Notes under the pieces: model-generated
Database searches by the model: none
Told to the model about the DNA's origin: nothing
Seen by the model: the letters and a program-made list of their open reading frames with translations, nothing else
In this document: piece by piece, positions 15,758 through 24,535 of the stretch
How the letters are laid out: the number at the start of each line of letters is the position of its first letter
Position numbering within the stretch: the stretch's first letter is position 1
Source of the DNA: Polaribacter sp. SA4-10
GTDB taxonomy: Bacteria > Bacteroidota > Bacteroidia > Flavobacteriales > Flavobacteriaceae
NCBI GenBank assembly: GCA_949519155.1
Contig: CATIQU010000021.1
Coordinates: forward strand, 1-64,000
DNA: 64,000 nucleotides
Direction: 5' to 3'
Program-made: the position numbers and the translations under genes

Positions 15758-18028
15758 TTATTTAATTGATTTATAATAATATGCGCCCTGAAAGTGATAA
15801 TCTTTATTGTCTATACGTATCGAGTGCATTTTTTCGGATGCATTGTCTTCATTAGAAAGAATCAAGAGGCTGTTTTTCTCTGAAGTACTCACTTCAACGG
15901 CTGTATACGCTTTTGTATCTAACAAAACCTTAACAGATTCTACAGGTGTATAGGCATTATCAGCTTTTTCTGTAACCGGACTGTAAACACCGTGCGATGC
16001 AATTACAGAAGCAAACACAGCATGTTTTACTGCTTGCTTTCTAATAATTAATGTAGGATCTTTTCGTAAATTGAATTCAGGATCATTCGCACCAATTCTT
16101 GCAAAGAGGATTTCATCCTTTTTATTAGTTGCTGCTGTAATGGTGTAAAATTTTTGATGATTCAACCATGTAAATTGAATGCTTTCAGAGTTTGCAACTC
16201 CTACCCCTTCATTCCAAAGATGTTGATATCCATATTTATTTCCTAAAGGCTGTAGTTGTTTTGGTGTTTGATAATCAAAATTGGTGGCGATGATTTGACC
16301 AAAATAGTAATGCGGCAAATCAAAAGTATGTGCTTTGTCCGATTGAATTCTATTGATGTCTATAATATAAGGTTTTGCATCTTTCGCATCCTTCACCATA
16401 ATCATGGTTCTGTGCAGTTCGGTTCCTGGATACGCATTGGTTTCTTTAGCGCTTACAATTTGAAAGTTTGGATTTGAAACATCAAACAAATATTTTTCGG
16501 AATGGTTTTTACTCCCAGTTGCAAAATCGTATTTAAAATGTGATGTTTGATCTTGCACCACCGTATTATGCGCAATGGTATGTTTGGCAAATGTTTTGTT
16601 TTCTTTTAAATAACCTCCACCATTTTTCTGCTCTACATTTACAAAACGAGACAAGCCATAATCTTGTAAAACCTCTTCTCCATTTTCATACAATGAAAAA
16701 GACAGTTTATCATAGTGCCCATGACTTAAACCTTGTGCAGAATATTTTAAAACCAAAGCGAGTGTTTCATCTCCTTTTTGATGTCTTAAAATACCAATAC
16801 CGCCTTCATTCCCTTGAGAACCATCTCTTAGCTCCATGGATTGTTTGATAAACGGTTTTTCTTTATTTGCATGTAAAGCTTCTGCAACGCTTAAACCTGT
16901 TGCATCTAACTGTACTTTATTTTGTTTTTTGGCTACGGAAAGTAATGCCGGGTTTTGATACCCATAATAGTATGCAATGTCAACCGCTGAGACTAAGGAA
17001 GATGTATAATAAGACATTCCTTTTTGACCATCATTCAATGGAAAAAACTCTCCATCTGCGTCTGTTAGATTCAATAAGGCGTCTACTGCTTTTATTAAAA
17101 CACCATCTTTATATTCGAAAATTTTTAAATCTGGTTTTTTATTTTGAAGCGCTTCTGCAAAAATCAAGAAAGGATACATCGCGTATCGTTGGTAATATGG
17201 ACCTTCTGTATAAAATCCGTCTGGCGAAAATGGAGAATCTAAATTGGCTAAAAAGCCTGCTTTTCCATCCTTATCAAAAATAAAACCACCATCATTGTCT
17301 TTTGCTTTTAAATCTACATCTTCCTTTTTTAAACCATATAAAGCTCTATCGACTAATTCATCATCATCCATTACCAAACCAATCATACCCACAGCAACAT
17401 TTCCCCAAGTAGAATGATTATGGACTCGATTGAAATACTGCGGTGTTTCTAATGAAAGAAAATCAGCATATGGACGAAACAATGTCCTGTTTAAATAGTC
17501 CGACTGCTCTTTTGGCAACCAAGAGTATATACAATCATATGCTTGACTGGAATAAACCAACCAATTGGAATCATTTAAACATTGCCAAAAAATCTTACCT
17601 CTGGCATAACTTCTCGTTTGGGGATGTCTCGGTAATGTTGGAAACATTTTTGCGTATTCCAAAAGCATGTCCCTTATATAAATGGCATACTTTTCGTCAC
17701 CTGTAAGCTGAAATAAAATCCCCGCTTTATGCATCGTAGCATAATTTATTTTATGCTGCGTGTGCGTATAACCACCCGCCATATCTTTTGGAATTGGTAC
17801 ATCAATTCCTTTTTCTAATTGCGCGTTTACGGCCTGTTTTGCTTTTTCTAAAGTTGCATCAAATAAGGGCACCTTACCAAGTTTGGATTTAATTTCGGAA
17901 ACACTTTTAGTGGTTAAAATTAAATTAGGATGTTGGTCATTAGATGCAACAGTTGCAATATTCTTCGAATTCTTTGAACATGAAATTATGAGAACAGAAG
18001 CAAAGAAAAGTTTTATAAAATTATTCAT
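15758..18028 (-). CDS. PL17 oligo-alginate lyase (lipoprotein)
   Basis: A 756-residue exo-acting lyase that cuts unsaturated monomers from alginate oligomers. The signal peptide ends at a lipobox Cys (VLIISCSKN, about residue 17). An N-terminal alpha-toroid domain carries YFNRVHNHSTWGNVAVGMIG (about 200-219) and YYQRYAMYPF. A heparinase II/III-like beta domain follows, with GLSHGHYDKLSFSLYENG. The Asn-His and Tyr motifs match the catalytic residues known for PL17. It is probably periplasmic or tethered to a membrane. Neighbours are kdgF downstream and PL7 upstream. Confidence 0.92.
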   Translation of the reverse strand: MNNFIKLFFASVLIISCSKNSKNIATVASNDQHPNLILTTKSVSEIKSKLGKVPLFDATLEKAKQAVNAQLEKGIDVPIPKDMAGGYTHTQHKINYATMHKAGILFQLTGDEKYAIYIRDMLLEYAKMFPTLPRHPQTRSYARGKIFWQCLNDSNWLVYSSQAYDCIYSWLPKEQSDYLNRTLFRPYADFLSLETPQYFNRVHNHSTWGNVAVGMIGLVMDDDELVDRALYGLKKEDVDLKAKDNDGGFIFDKDGKAGFLANLDSPFSPDGFYTEGPYYQRYAMYPFLIFAEALQNKKPDLKIFEYKDGVLIKAVDALLNLTDADGEFFPLNDGQKGMSYYTSSLVSAVDIAYYYGYQNPALLSVAKKQNKVQLDATGLSVAEALHANKEKPFIKQSMELRDGSQGNEGGIGILRHQKGDETLALVLKYSAQGLSHGHYDKLSFSLYENGEEVLQDYGLSRFVNVEQKNGGGYLKENKTFAKHTIAHNTVVQDQTSHFKYDFATGSKNHSEKYLFDVSNPNFQIVSAKETNAYPGTELHRTMIMVKDAKDAKPYIIDINRIQSDKAHTFDLPHYYFGQIIATNFDYQTPKQLQPLGNKYGYQHLWNEGVGVANSESIQFTWLNHQKFYTITAATNKKDEILFARIGANDPEFNLRKDPTLIIRKQAVKHAVFASVIASHGVYSPVTEKADNAYTPVESVKVLLDTKAYTAVEVSTSEKNSLLILSNEDNASEKMHSIRIDNKDYHFQGAYYYKSIK

Positions 18029-18073
18029 TGAAAATTTGAGTTTTGTGGTTTTATGTTGTGCTTTATTAAATGA

Positions 18074-19120
18074 TCATTTTTTCTCTTTGTTATAGGATTC
18101 TCCTATGTGTATGGAAGCCTCTTTAAACCAAACTTCTGCATAACTTCCGTTTGCATATTGTTTTGTTATATCATCATCATAAGTTTCGGATTTTGTGGAC
18201 TTCCCGTTAGCCTGATTATAAGCACCTTGTTTAAAATACTGTATTTCATTTGCATATGCTGTTTCACGTTCAATACCGCCACCTTTTTTTCTATTTGCAT
18301 ACACTCTTTTAACTTGTTCTGGAATGTCTTCTTTTGTTGCAAATTCCGATTTAATTAAACTCTTAGTAAATTGAACTGTTTTATGATTTTTACGTGTAAA
18401 AGTGAGGTACATAATCCCTTTATACACATTTACTTCATAACTAAATTCTTCGCCCAAGGCAATACCCTCTTCTGGTTCTTCTGGGAATTCTGTTGGACTT
18501 GAACCTACCACTGAAAAATCGTGTCCCCAAACTGCAGTTGAATAATCAAATCTTCCAATATTATCTCCTTTTGTATTGATTTCATAATTCCAAAAAACAG
18601 AACCTTTTTTATGTCCTGGGAATTTTTTGTAATATATTTTTAAAGGCTCATTTTCATGACCTTCATCGCTATGAATTTGCCCTATTACTACAGCGTATGA
18701 AGAGGCAACTCTTGCATCCCCAGTAGTAGAAATGTGTTGTACTTTTAATGTTCCTGTTAATTTTCCACCAGTTTCTGGAATCCAATGTGCTTTTTGACCA
18801 AGTTCCGTTCTAGTGTTACTTGATGTTCTTGAAGTAACACCAGAATTGGGTGTTTTGTAGACTACCCAATTTGTTCCACCTTCATTTTCAACATAGAAAA
18901 AATTGTGTTTTTCGTAATTTACCAATGAATCAGTATAAGTCCCGTCGCCTAAAAGGATTTTCCATTCATCCATAAAAGGAATCACATCACTTGGATAGAT
19001 TGTTTCTGAATTTTCTTTTGTTGTTGTTTTTTTTATTTTATTTGAGCAACCATTAAAAATTAGTATAGAACAAATGAATACAAATGTGTAAAAAAAAGAT
19101 TTTTTAGTGCTAATAACCAT
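18074..19120 (-). CDS. PL7 alginate lyase (lipoprotein)
   Basis: A 348-residue lipoprotein (lipobox Cys in LIFNGCSN, near residue 25) with an alginate-lyase-2 jelly roll. The three PL7 signatures are present: a TRTEL variant of R(T/S)E(L/V)R, VVIGQIH, and YFKQGAYNQ. The QIH form with Ile is usually linked to activity on guluronate-containing blocks, but substrate preference is not proven here. After the YFKQG motif there is a long polar tail of about 50 residues. It is the gene after the truncated kdgK paralogue. Confidence 0.92.
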   Translation of the reverse strand: MVISTKKSFFYTFVFICSILIFNGCSNKIKKTTTKENSETIYPSDVIPFMDEWKILLGDGTYTDSLVNYEKHNFFYVENEGGTNWVVYKTPNSGVTSRTSSNTRTELGQKAHWIPETGGKLTGTLKVQHISTTGDARVASSYAVVIGQIHSDEGHENEPLKIYYKKFPGHKKGSVFWNYEINTKGDNIGRFDYSTAVWGHDFSVVGSSPTEFPEEPEEGIALGEEFSYEVNVYKGIMYLTFTRKNHKTVQFTKSLIKSEFATKEDIPEQVKRVYANRKKGGGIERETAYANEIQYFKQGAYNQANGKSTKSETYDDDITKQYANGSYAEVWFKEASIHIGESYNKEKK

Positions 19121-19142
19121 ATTTATTTATTTTAGATGGAAT

Positions 19143-20144
19143 TTATCTTTTTATGGCTCCAAATGTATTTCCTTGCATTAAACTTTTTACATTATCAAAA
19201 GGAACTAAATTTACGTCTCCCGGAACCGTGTGTTTCAAAGCGCATGCTACAGATGCAAATTCAATAGCTTCTTTGTCTTTATAGTGTAACAAACCCTAAA
19301 TTAAGCCTGCTGCAAAAGCATCACCAGTACCAACTCTGTCTATAATGTGTGTAATATTTAACATATCACTTTTAATATATTGTTTACCATTATAGATTTT
19401 TCCTTGAATTTGGTTATGTGAAGCACTTAAAGTTCTTCTGGTTTTTTTAACCACCTTTTTTATATTCGGAAAATTAGCTATTAATTCTTTGGCTAAAGAT
19501 TTAAAACTATCTTCTAATTTACCCAACCCAAACATTTCGTGAATACCTCTACTTCTGGTAATTATAACATCGCTGTTTTTTACCAAATCAGGAATAACTT
19601 CTTGCATTGTTTTTCCATATTTCCACATATTATCTCTAGAGTTAATATCTCCAGAAACAGTTACTCCAAGCTTAATTGCTATTTTAATAGCTTCTAAACA
19701 ACACTTTGATGCTCCTTCTGAAATGGCTGGTGTAATACCAGTCCAATGAAACCAATCGGCATCTTTTAGTATATTTTCCCAATTTACCATTTCTGGCTTA
19801 ATTAAAGAAAATGAAGAACATTCCCTTTCATAAATTACCTCACTAGGTCTATGAACAGCACCTTTTTCAAGAAAATACTTCCCCATCATATTATCGCCAT
19901 AAATAACATGTTCTGTACTTAACCAATGTTTACGCAAAAATTGTGTTGCTACTTTTCCAAGGGCGTTATCAGGAAAACGAGTAACATGACCTGCTTTCAT
20001 ACCTAAATAAGCACATGAAATAGCAACATTTGCTTCACCTCCTCCGTAAACAAGTTCAAAGGATGATGCTTGTGAAAATTTTTCATAGCCTGGTGGTGAT
20101 AAACGCATCATAACCTCGCCAAATGTGATTAATTTTTTTGCCAT
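19143..20144 (-). pseudogene. kdgK: Second KDG kinase, interrupted by amber codon
   Basis: A PfkB-family kinase closely similar to the one at 4537-5583 (GGGEANVAISCA, WFHWTGITPAIS, DRVGTGDAFAAGLI). The reading frame ends at a TAG (19296-19298) after residue 282. The same frame continues without another stop for 50 codons to TAA at 19143-19145 and encodes the normal C-terminus (GLLHYKDKEAIEFASVACAL, then KHTVPGD). The intact paralogue has Tyr at the TAG position (GLIYGLL). A single nonsense substitution explains this. The catalytic Asp lies before the stop, but loss of the last helices should destabilise the fold. Confidence 0.9.
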
Positions 20145-20149
20145 AAATT

Positions 20150-22450
20150 CTAATACATCAACTTCATTACTAAATTTTCTTCGGTTTTTATTTTACCAGA
20201 ATTACTTAAAGTATTGTAAGATTCTACATTGTTTTTTGCTCCCCATAAAATAGAAACAAATTTTACGTTATTGTTTTTAAAGGTGTTATTATTGATATTC
20301 ACATTTACAATTCCGTTATGATTTAGAAGTCTTTTATTTTTTTCTTTTGCACCACAATTAGTAAAGGTGCTGTTAGTTACTAAAAGGTTTCCGCCAATTG
20401 TAGATTCGTCATAACCACCTCTGTAATAATCTACAACGTTTTGTTTTACATTGTTAAAATTACAGTTGTCAATGGTTAAATATTCGGTATTATAATCACC
20501 TCTATCGTTTGTTTCTTCGGAAAGTTCGATTCCGTTTTCACAATTGGAAATTGATGTGTTTGTAAAAGTAATGGCTTCAGAAAACGATTGTTTATAAACT
20601 CTTAATGCGTAATTGAAGTTGCTTATTTTAGAATCTGTAACTTCTAATCCAAAATGATTAGACATATTCTCTTTTAAACTTGCAAACGCATAATTAGAAG
20701 TATTTCCTTTTAATTTGATATTTTTTACTGATAATTTTCCATAAGGATGTAATTCTATTGCTGGAGTATTTGCTGCTCCATTATATAAAATTTCTGCTTT
20801 TCCTTTCGATTGAATGGTGATTGTTTTATTAATTACTAAAGATTTTGAAATTTGGTAAGATCCATCATTCAAATTAATAATATCTCCATTTTCTGCTTCA
20901 TTAAGTTTCGCTATTAATTCCGAAGTATTAGAAACTGTATGTGTCTTAGCTTCTTTAATTTCAACTTCATTAGAAAACCAATCTGCTCCATATTTTGATT
21001 TATCTAAAAGATCTAAATTAAGGTTTTCGGCATTTAAAATAGCCCCAATTTTGTTTGATTTTTCTCTAGATTTTCCTAATAAATCACTTGTAATTGATTC
21101 AAAATCAAATCCATTATAAATTTCAACATCATCAAAACCAGAAGTTGGAACAGAAAGATTTGCACCAATATCTGTTAAGGTTAATTCCTTAGAAATTAAA
21201 CCATGACTGCTTGCAATTTCAACTCCGCTATTATAAATAATATTACTTTTAAAAGTAACGCCATCAGCTTTATCGTGTTCAATAATAGGATTTGCATCTC
21301 CAACAGAATTGTAGATTACATTGTTTACAACCTCTGTTCTTAATGGTCTTGCAGAACGAATTTCCGATTTTGGCAAAACAGCAGCTTGGGAAATATTAGT
21401 TCCAACTCCAAATTGCCAAGGCGAATTTGAATCTACATACGTGTTATAGGCAACCACAACATCTGTAACTTGGTTATACCTATTTAGTGGAGATTTAGGA
21501 ATTCCATTCATAACTGCCAAGGGGCTTCTAAAATTCTTTCCTTTTAATTTGTAGAAAAGATTATTTATAACCCAATGCCCTGTATTAATAATTCTAATTC
21601 CACCATAATTTTCATTTACTCCATCTCCAATAAAGTAATTCCCATCAATGGTAACATAATTTCCATGACGTGTAACTACAGATCCTTCACTTTTATAGAA
21701 TACATTGTTTTTAATTAGATTAAAATTGGTTTTACTAGAAATAATCTCAACTTCTCCATTACATTCTTCAAATAAGTTATTTGCAATAGTTGAATTACCC
21801 GGAGACATCGAAGTAAAGCTACTTCCTAATTGAATAGTTTCTCCTCTAGCACCCCCTTTTCTTGGTCTTGGACCAAAATGATTATTTATAATTTGATGGT
21901 AATTCCGAATGCTTTGGTTTCCTTTTAAATCTACTCTAACTGTTGGGCCACCATTTGTTTTACCAGCAATATAACAATGGTCTAATGTATTGTGTTTTCC
22001 GTAAAATTGTACCCAAAGATTATCTTGGTCGCGTTCTAAGTTATTAAAATCTAGGATTACACAATTTGAAACGCTACTGTTATTCGCAACTTTACTTTTG
22101 CTTGTTCTAAAAGCAATTACGTTTTCAGAAGGTGAATGTCCGTTTCTAAAAAATAGTCCACTAACTTTTAAAAAGTTTCCGCTAATTTCTAAATTAGAAA
22201 CACCTTCAATAAAAACTTTACCTGGGGTTTCTGCTCTTAAACTTATTGGATTGTCTTTTGTTCCTTCTCCAACAAATTTAATTTCTGCGTCTTTGTAAAT
22301 TCCATTTTTTAATACAATATCATCACCAGCTTTTGCTTCTTTAATTGCATTTTCTAATTCAGTTATATTATTAACTAAAATAAAATTTGTAGTTCTTTGA
22401 CAAGAAAAGAGTACTAAGAATAGACTAATAATTAAAAGATATTTACTCAT
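20150..22450 (-). CDS. PL6 alginate lyase, lipoprotein
   Basis: A 766-residue right-handed beta-helix protein of the chondroitinase-B/PL6 family. The lipobox lies in FLVLFSCQRT. The N-terminal half has the PL6 pattern: LKNGIYKDAEIKF, LDHCYIAGKTNGGPTVRV, the HFGPRPRKGGARGETIQLG block with calcium and catalytic Lys/Arg candidates, and GSVVTRHGNYVTIDGNYF. The second half (from about 500) is another set of beta-helix repeats. It is one of two PL6 genes in the locus and overlaps none of its neighbours. Confidence 0.9.
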   Translation of the reverse strand: MSKYLLIISLFLVLFSCQRTTNFILVNNITELENAIKEAKAGDDIVLKNGIYKDAEIKFVGEGTKDNPISLRAETPGKVFIEGVSNLEISGNFLKVSGLFFRNGHSPSENVIAFRTSKSKVANNSSVSNCVILDFNNLERDQDNLWVQFYGKHNTLDHCYIAGKTNGGPTVRVDLKGNQSIRNYHQIINNHFGPRPRKGGARGETIQLGSSFTSMSPGNSTIANNLFEECNGEVEIISSKTNFNLIKNNVFYKSEGSVVTRHGNYVTIDGNYFIGDGVNENYGGIRIINTGHWVINNLFYKLKGKNFRSPLAVMNGIPKSPLNRYNQVTDVVVAYNTYVDSNSPWQFGVGTNISQAAVLPKSEIRSARPLRTEVVNNVIYNSVGDANPIIEHDKADGVTFKSNIIYNSGVEIASSHGLISKELTLTDIGANLSVPTSGFDDVEIYNGFDFESITSDLLGKSREKSNKIGAILNAENLNLDLLDKSKYGADWFSNEVEIKEAKTHTVSNTSELIAKLNEAENGDIINLNDGSYQISKSLVINKTITIQSKGKAEILYNGAANTPAIELHPYGKLSVKNIKLKGNTSNYAFASLKENMSNHFGLEVTDSKISNFNYALRVYKQSFSEAITFTNTSISNCENGIELSEETNDRGDYNTEYLTIDNCNFNNVKQNVVDYYRGGYDESTIGGNLLVTNSTFTNCGAKEKNKRLLNHNGIVNVNINNNTFKNNNVKFVSILWGAKNNVESYNTLSNSGKIKTEENLVMKLMY

Positions 22451-22462
22451 CGATATTTATTT

Positions 22463-23377
22463 TTAGTGTGTTACTGTTAAATCGTAATATTTTAAACGTG
22501 AAAAGGCGCCCGTTTGCGTTGTTGCTAAATAATTTCCTGCTTTAAAATAGTTTTCAAAAGGCCATTTGTCCAAACTAACATCCTCATAAACATAAGGTGT
22601 TTCATTATTCAATTGCAATTCAATTTTTCCCTCTGTTGCTGTAATTCTAAATTCGAAGGCATCAAAACCAACAGCTCCCATATTGTGTTTTTCATCGACC
22701 CACGTACTTGTAGAAACATCAAATAAGTCATCTCCCGAAGTTGCATCGTTTACCAATGATTTTTTATAAACCCATAAATCTCCATCAATCCAACGCATTT
22801 TAATTAACGGCGGACCGTTGTTAGAAGTCAGATTTAACCGCGCCATATCTTCAATAGATATAATGCCATGAATTTGCATCACAATCGTGCTGTGATATTG
22901 TCTACTTGAGTTATTATCTTCTGAGATTGACATCATCTTTAATTTCCCATGCATCGTTCCACCCGTTTCCAAAGTCCAATTAATACGTGCATTGGAGGGC
23001 GTAATTAACTCTCGAAGTTCGGTTCGAGAATAACTACTATTCGTGGTTGATGTTGCTGGGAATGTATAAAAAATAAGAGATGCGTCTGAGACATCGTCAT
23101 ACATATATGGAGCAATGGCGGTAATGTTTCGGTAGCCTCCGTTGACCAGCACGTTGGGTTGGTATTCGTCAGGACTTCCATTATTGTTCTCATCAACTGG
23201 TAATGTTAATTTCCAATTCAAAAAATTAATATCAGAAAAAATTGCTGTTTCTGTATCATCTATTTCCTCTTCAATTTCTTCAACAATTACAACAGGATCG
23301 ACATCTTTTTCCGAACAAGAAACGCAGAAAAAAAACAACAACAATACAAGACTAAAAATAAAGTTTATTTTTTTCAT
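22463..23377 (-). CDS. PL7 alginate lyase (second copy)
   Basis: A 304-residue lipoprotein lyase. I place the start at 23377 rather than 23422, because the later Met opens a clean lipoprotein signal (LLFFFCVSCSEKD) and the earlier one would put the operator pair inside the gene. PL7 motifs are YSRTELREL (about 130), IVMQIHG and YFKAGNYLAT. It lacks a large extra domain. It and the lipoprotein PL7 at 18074 are clearly diverged from each other, which suggests different cleavage preference rather than recent duplication. Confidence 0.92.
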   Translation of the reverse strand: MKKINFIFSLVLLLFFFCVSCSEKDVDPVVIVEEIEEEIDDTETAIFSDINFLNWKLTLPVDENNNGSPDEYQPNVLVNGGYRNITAIAPYMYDDVSDASLIFYTFPATSTTNSSYSRTELRELITPSNARINWTLETGGTMHGKLKMMSISEDNNSSRQYHSTIVMQIHGIISIEDMARLNLTSNNGPPLIKMRWIDGDLWVYKKSLVNDATSGDDLFDVSTSTWVDEKHNMGAVGFDAFEFRITATEGKIELQLNNETPYVYEDVSLDKWPFENYFKAGNYLATTQTGAFSRLKYYDLTVTH

Positions 23378-23398
23378 TATTTTATAAAAACATAAAAT

Positions 23399-23421
23399 TG
23401 GTTTACCAAATTGGTTTACCA
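23399..23421. promoter_or_regulatory. Two TGGTTTACCA operators, 13-bp phased
   Basis: Identical TGGTTTACCA copies lie at 23399-23408 and 23412-23421, starting 13 bp apart as in the susC triplet. They sit 22-44 bases upstream of the chosen PL7 start, where a bound protein would contact the promoter region. Confidence 0.8.
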
Positions 23422-23459
23422 AATATAGTTACTAAAATTGGATAAAAAAATTTATCTTT

Positions 23460-24524
23460 TTATTTGACGAAACACTTCAAGACTTTAACCATAATATTGT
23501 CTTTTTTAAATACAATAAAGTACAGTCCATTCGACAACCCAGATAAATTTAATCGATTGCGATACAATCTATCTTCAAGAGGTAAAGATCTCCCTGAATA
23601 ATCATATAATTGAAGGTTATCAAAACTATCTGGATCTACATTTTGAATGGCCACCTCTCCGGATGTTGGATTCGGGTAAATAAGAATTGCAGCTGCTTTT
23701 TCCTTTAAATCTTCAACGGATAATGTTCCTGATACTTCTTCAATACTAAAATCTGCAAACAAAACAGTTTCATCTTTTAAATCAGATGCATTGTTTAAAC
23801 TCCTGTAAATCCCCCATTTGGGTCTTGCAAATTCAGCACCATCTTGCCAAGTATCCATTACATTGTCCTGGTAAGCTAGAAGTACCTCTTCTGTGGAAAT
23901 ATCCTTTATTTCAATGCTATAACTCCCAGTATCTCCAAAATTTATCAATTCATGAACGGAAATCCACTTGCCTCTAAATGATTCTAAGCTTGCTGTCTTT
24001 AATGTATTTTGGTCATTGGTAGCTGTATATCTTAATTCTACCCTATCGGGGTTTGATTTCCGCAAGGTTAAGCTAATCATTGGTATAGAAGCATAAGATC
24101 CGCCTACAGATTTTATTTGGTGAATGTGCGTAAAGCTGGAGGAAGGTTGAAAATCAGAACTAATTTTAAATTTCCATTTGTATTCCACCGTTTCTCCAAC
24201 AACTGCTTTCAAGTTATCGGGGGAACTTGCATAGGTTTTTATTTCATTTCTCTGACGATCAAAATTGATGCAACGATCGTTATCTGGAGTAACATGCACG
24301 TAAAATCGAAATACATTTTTATTTAAGTCGGTATCAAAAACTTCGTCAATATGGTTTCCAAAAGAAGCGTGATTGCAATCTGGAACTTCAATTGCATTAT
24401 AATTTGGCGCCAATACAGAATTGATTAATGCGTAGGTGTCCCCCGGGCCATCTGCAGTTAAAACTACTTGTGACGTTGCACTAATGGATGTGAAAAAAAA
24501 GGAAATTAAAAAAATACTTCTCAT
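23460..24524 (-). CDS. T9SS-secreted jelly-roll protein, putative polysaccharide lyase
   Basis: A 354-residue exported protein. The N-terminal signal peptide ends around ATSQVV. The central 230 residues look like a concanavalin-type jelly roll (NFDRQRNEIKTY, FTHIHQIKSVGG, WISVHELINF), reminiscent of heparin-lyase-I or PL20-type folds; I cannot assign a family. The last 75 residues form a T9SS C-terminal sorting domain (YPNPTSGEV, then LSGLSNGLYFIVFKK). It would be secreted or attached to the surface. It lies 11 bases downstream of PL6, so it is probably co-expressed with alginate lyases. Confidence 0.7.
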   Translation of the reverse strand: MRSIFLISFFFTSISATSQVVLTADGPGDTYALINSVLAPNYNAIEVPDCNHASFGNHIDEVFDTDLNKNVFRFYVHVTPDNDRCINFDRQRNEIKTYASSPDNLKAVVGETVEYKWKFKISSDFQPSSSFTHIHQIKSVGGSYASIPMISLTLRKSNPDRVELRYTATNDQNTLKTASLESFRGKWISVHELINFGDTGSYSIEIKDISTEEVLLAYQDNVMDTWQDGAEFARPKWGIYRSLNNASDLKDETVLFADFSIEEVSGTLSVEDLKEKAAAILIYPNPTSGEVAIQNVDPDSFDNLQLYDYSGRSLPLEDRLYRNRLNLSGLSNGLYFIVFKKDNIMVKVLKCFVK

Positions 24525-24535
24525 AAAATGGGTTC

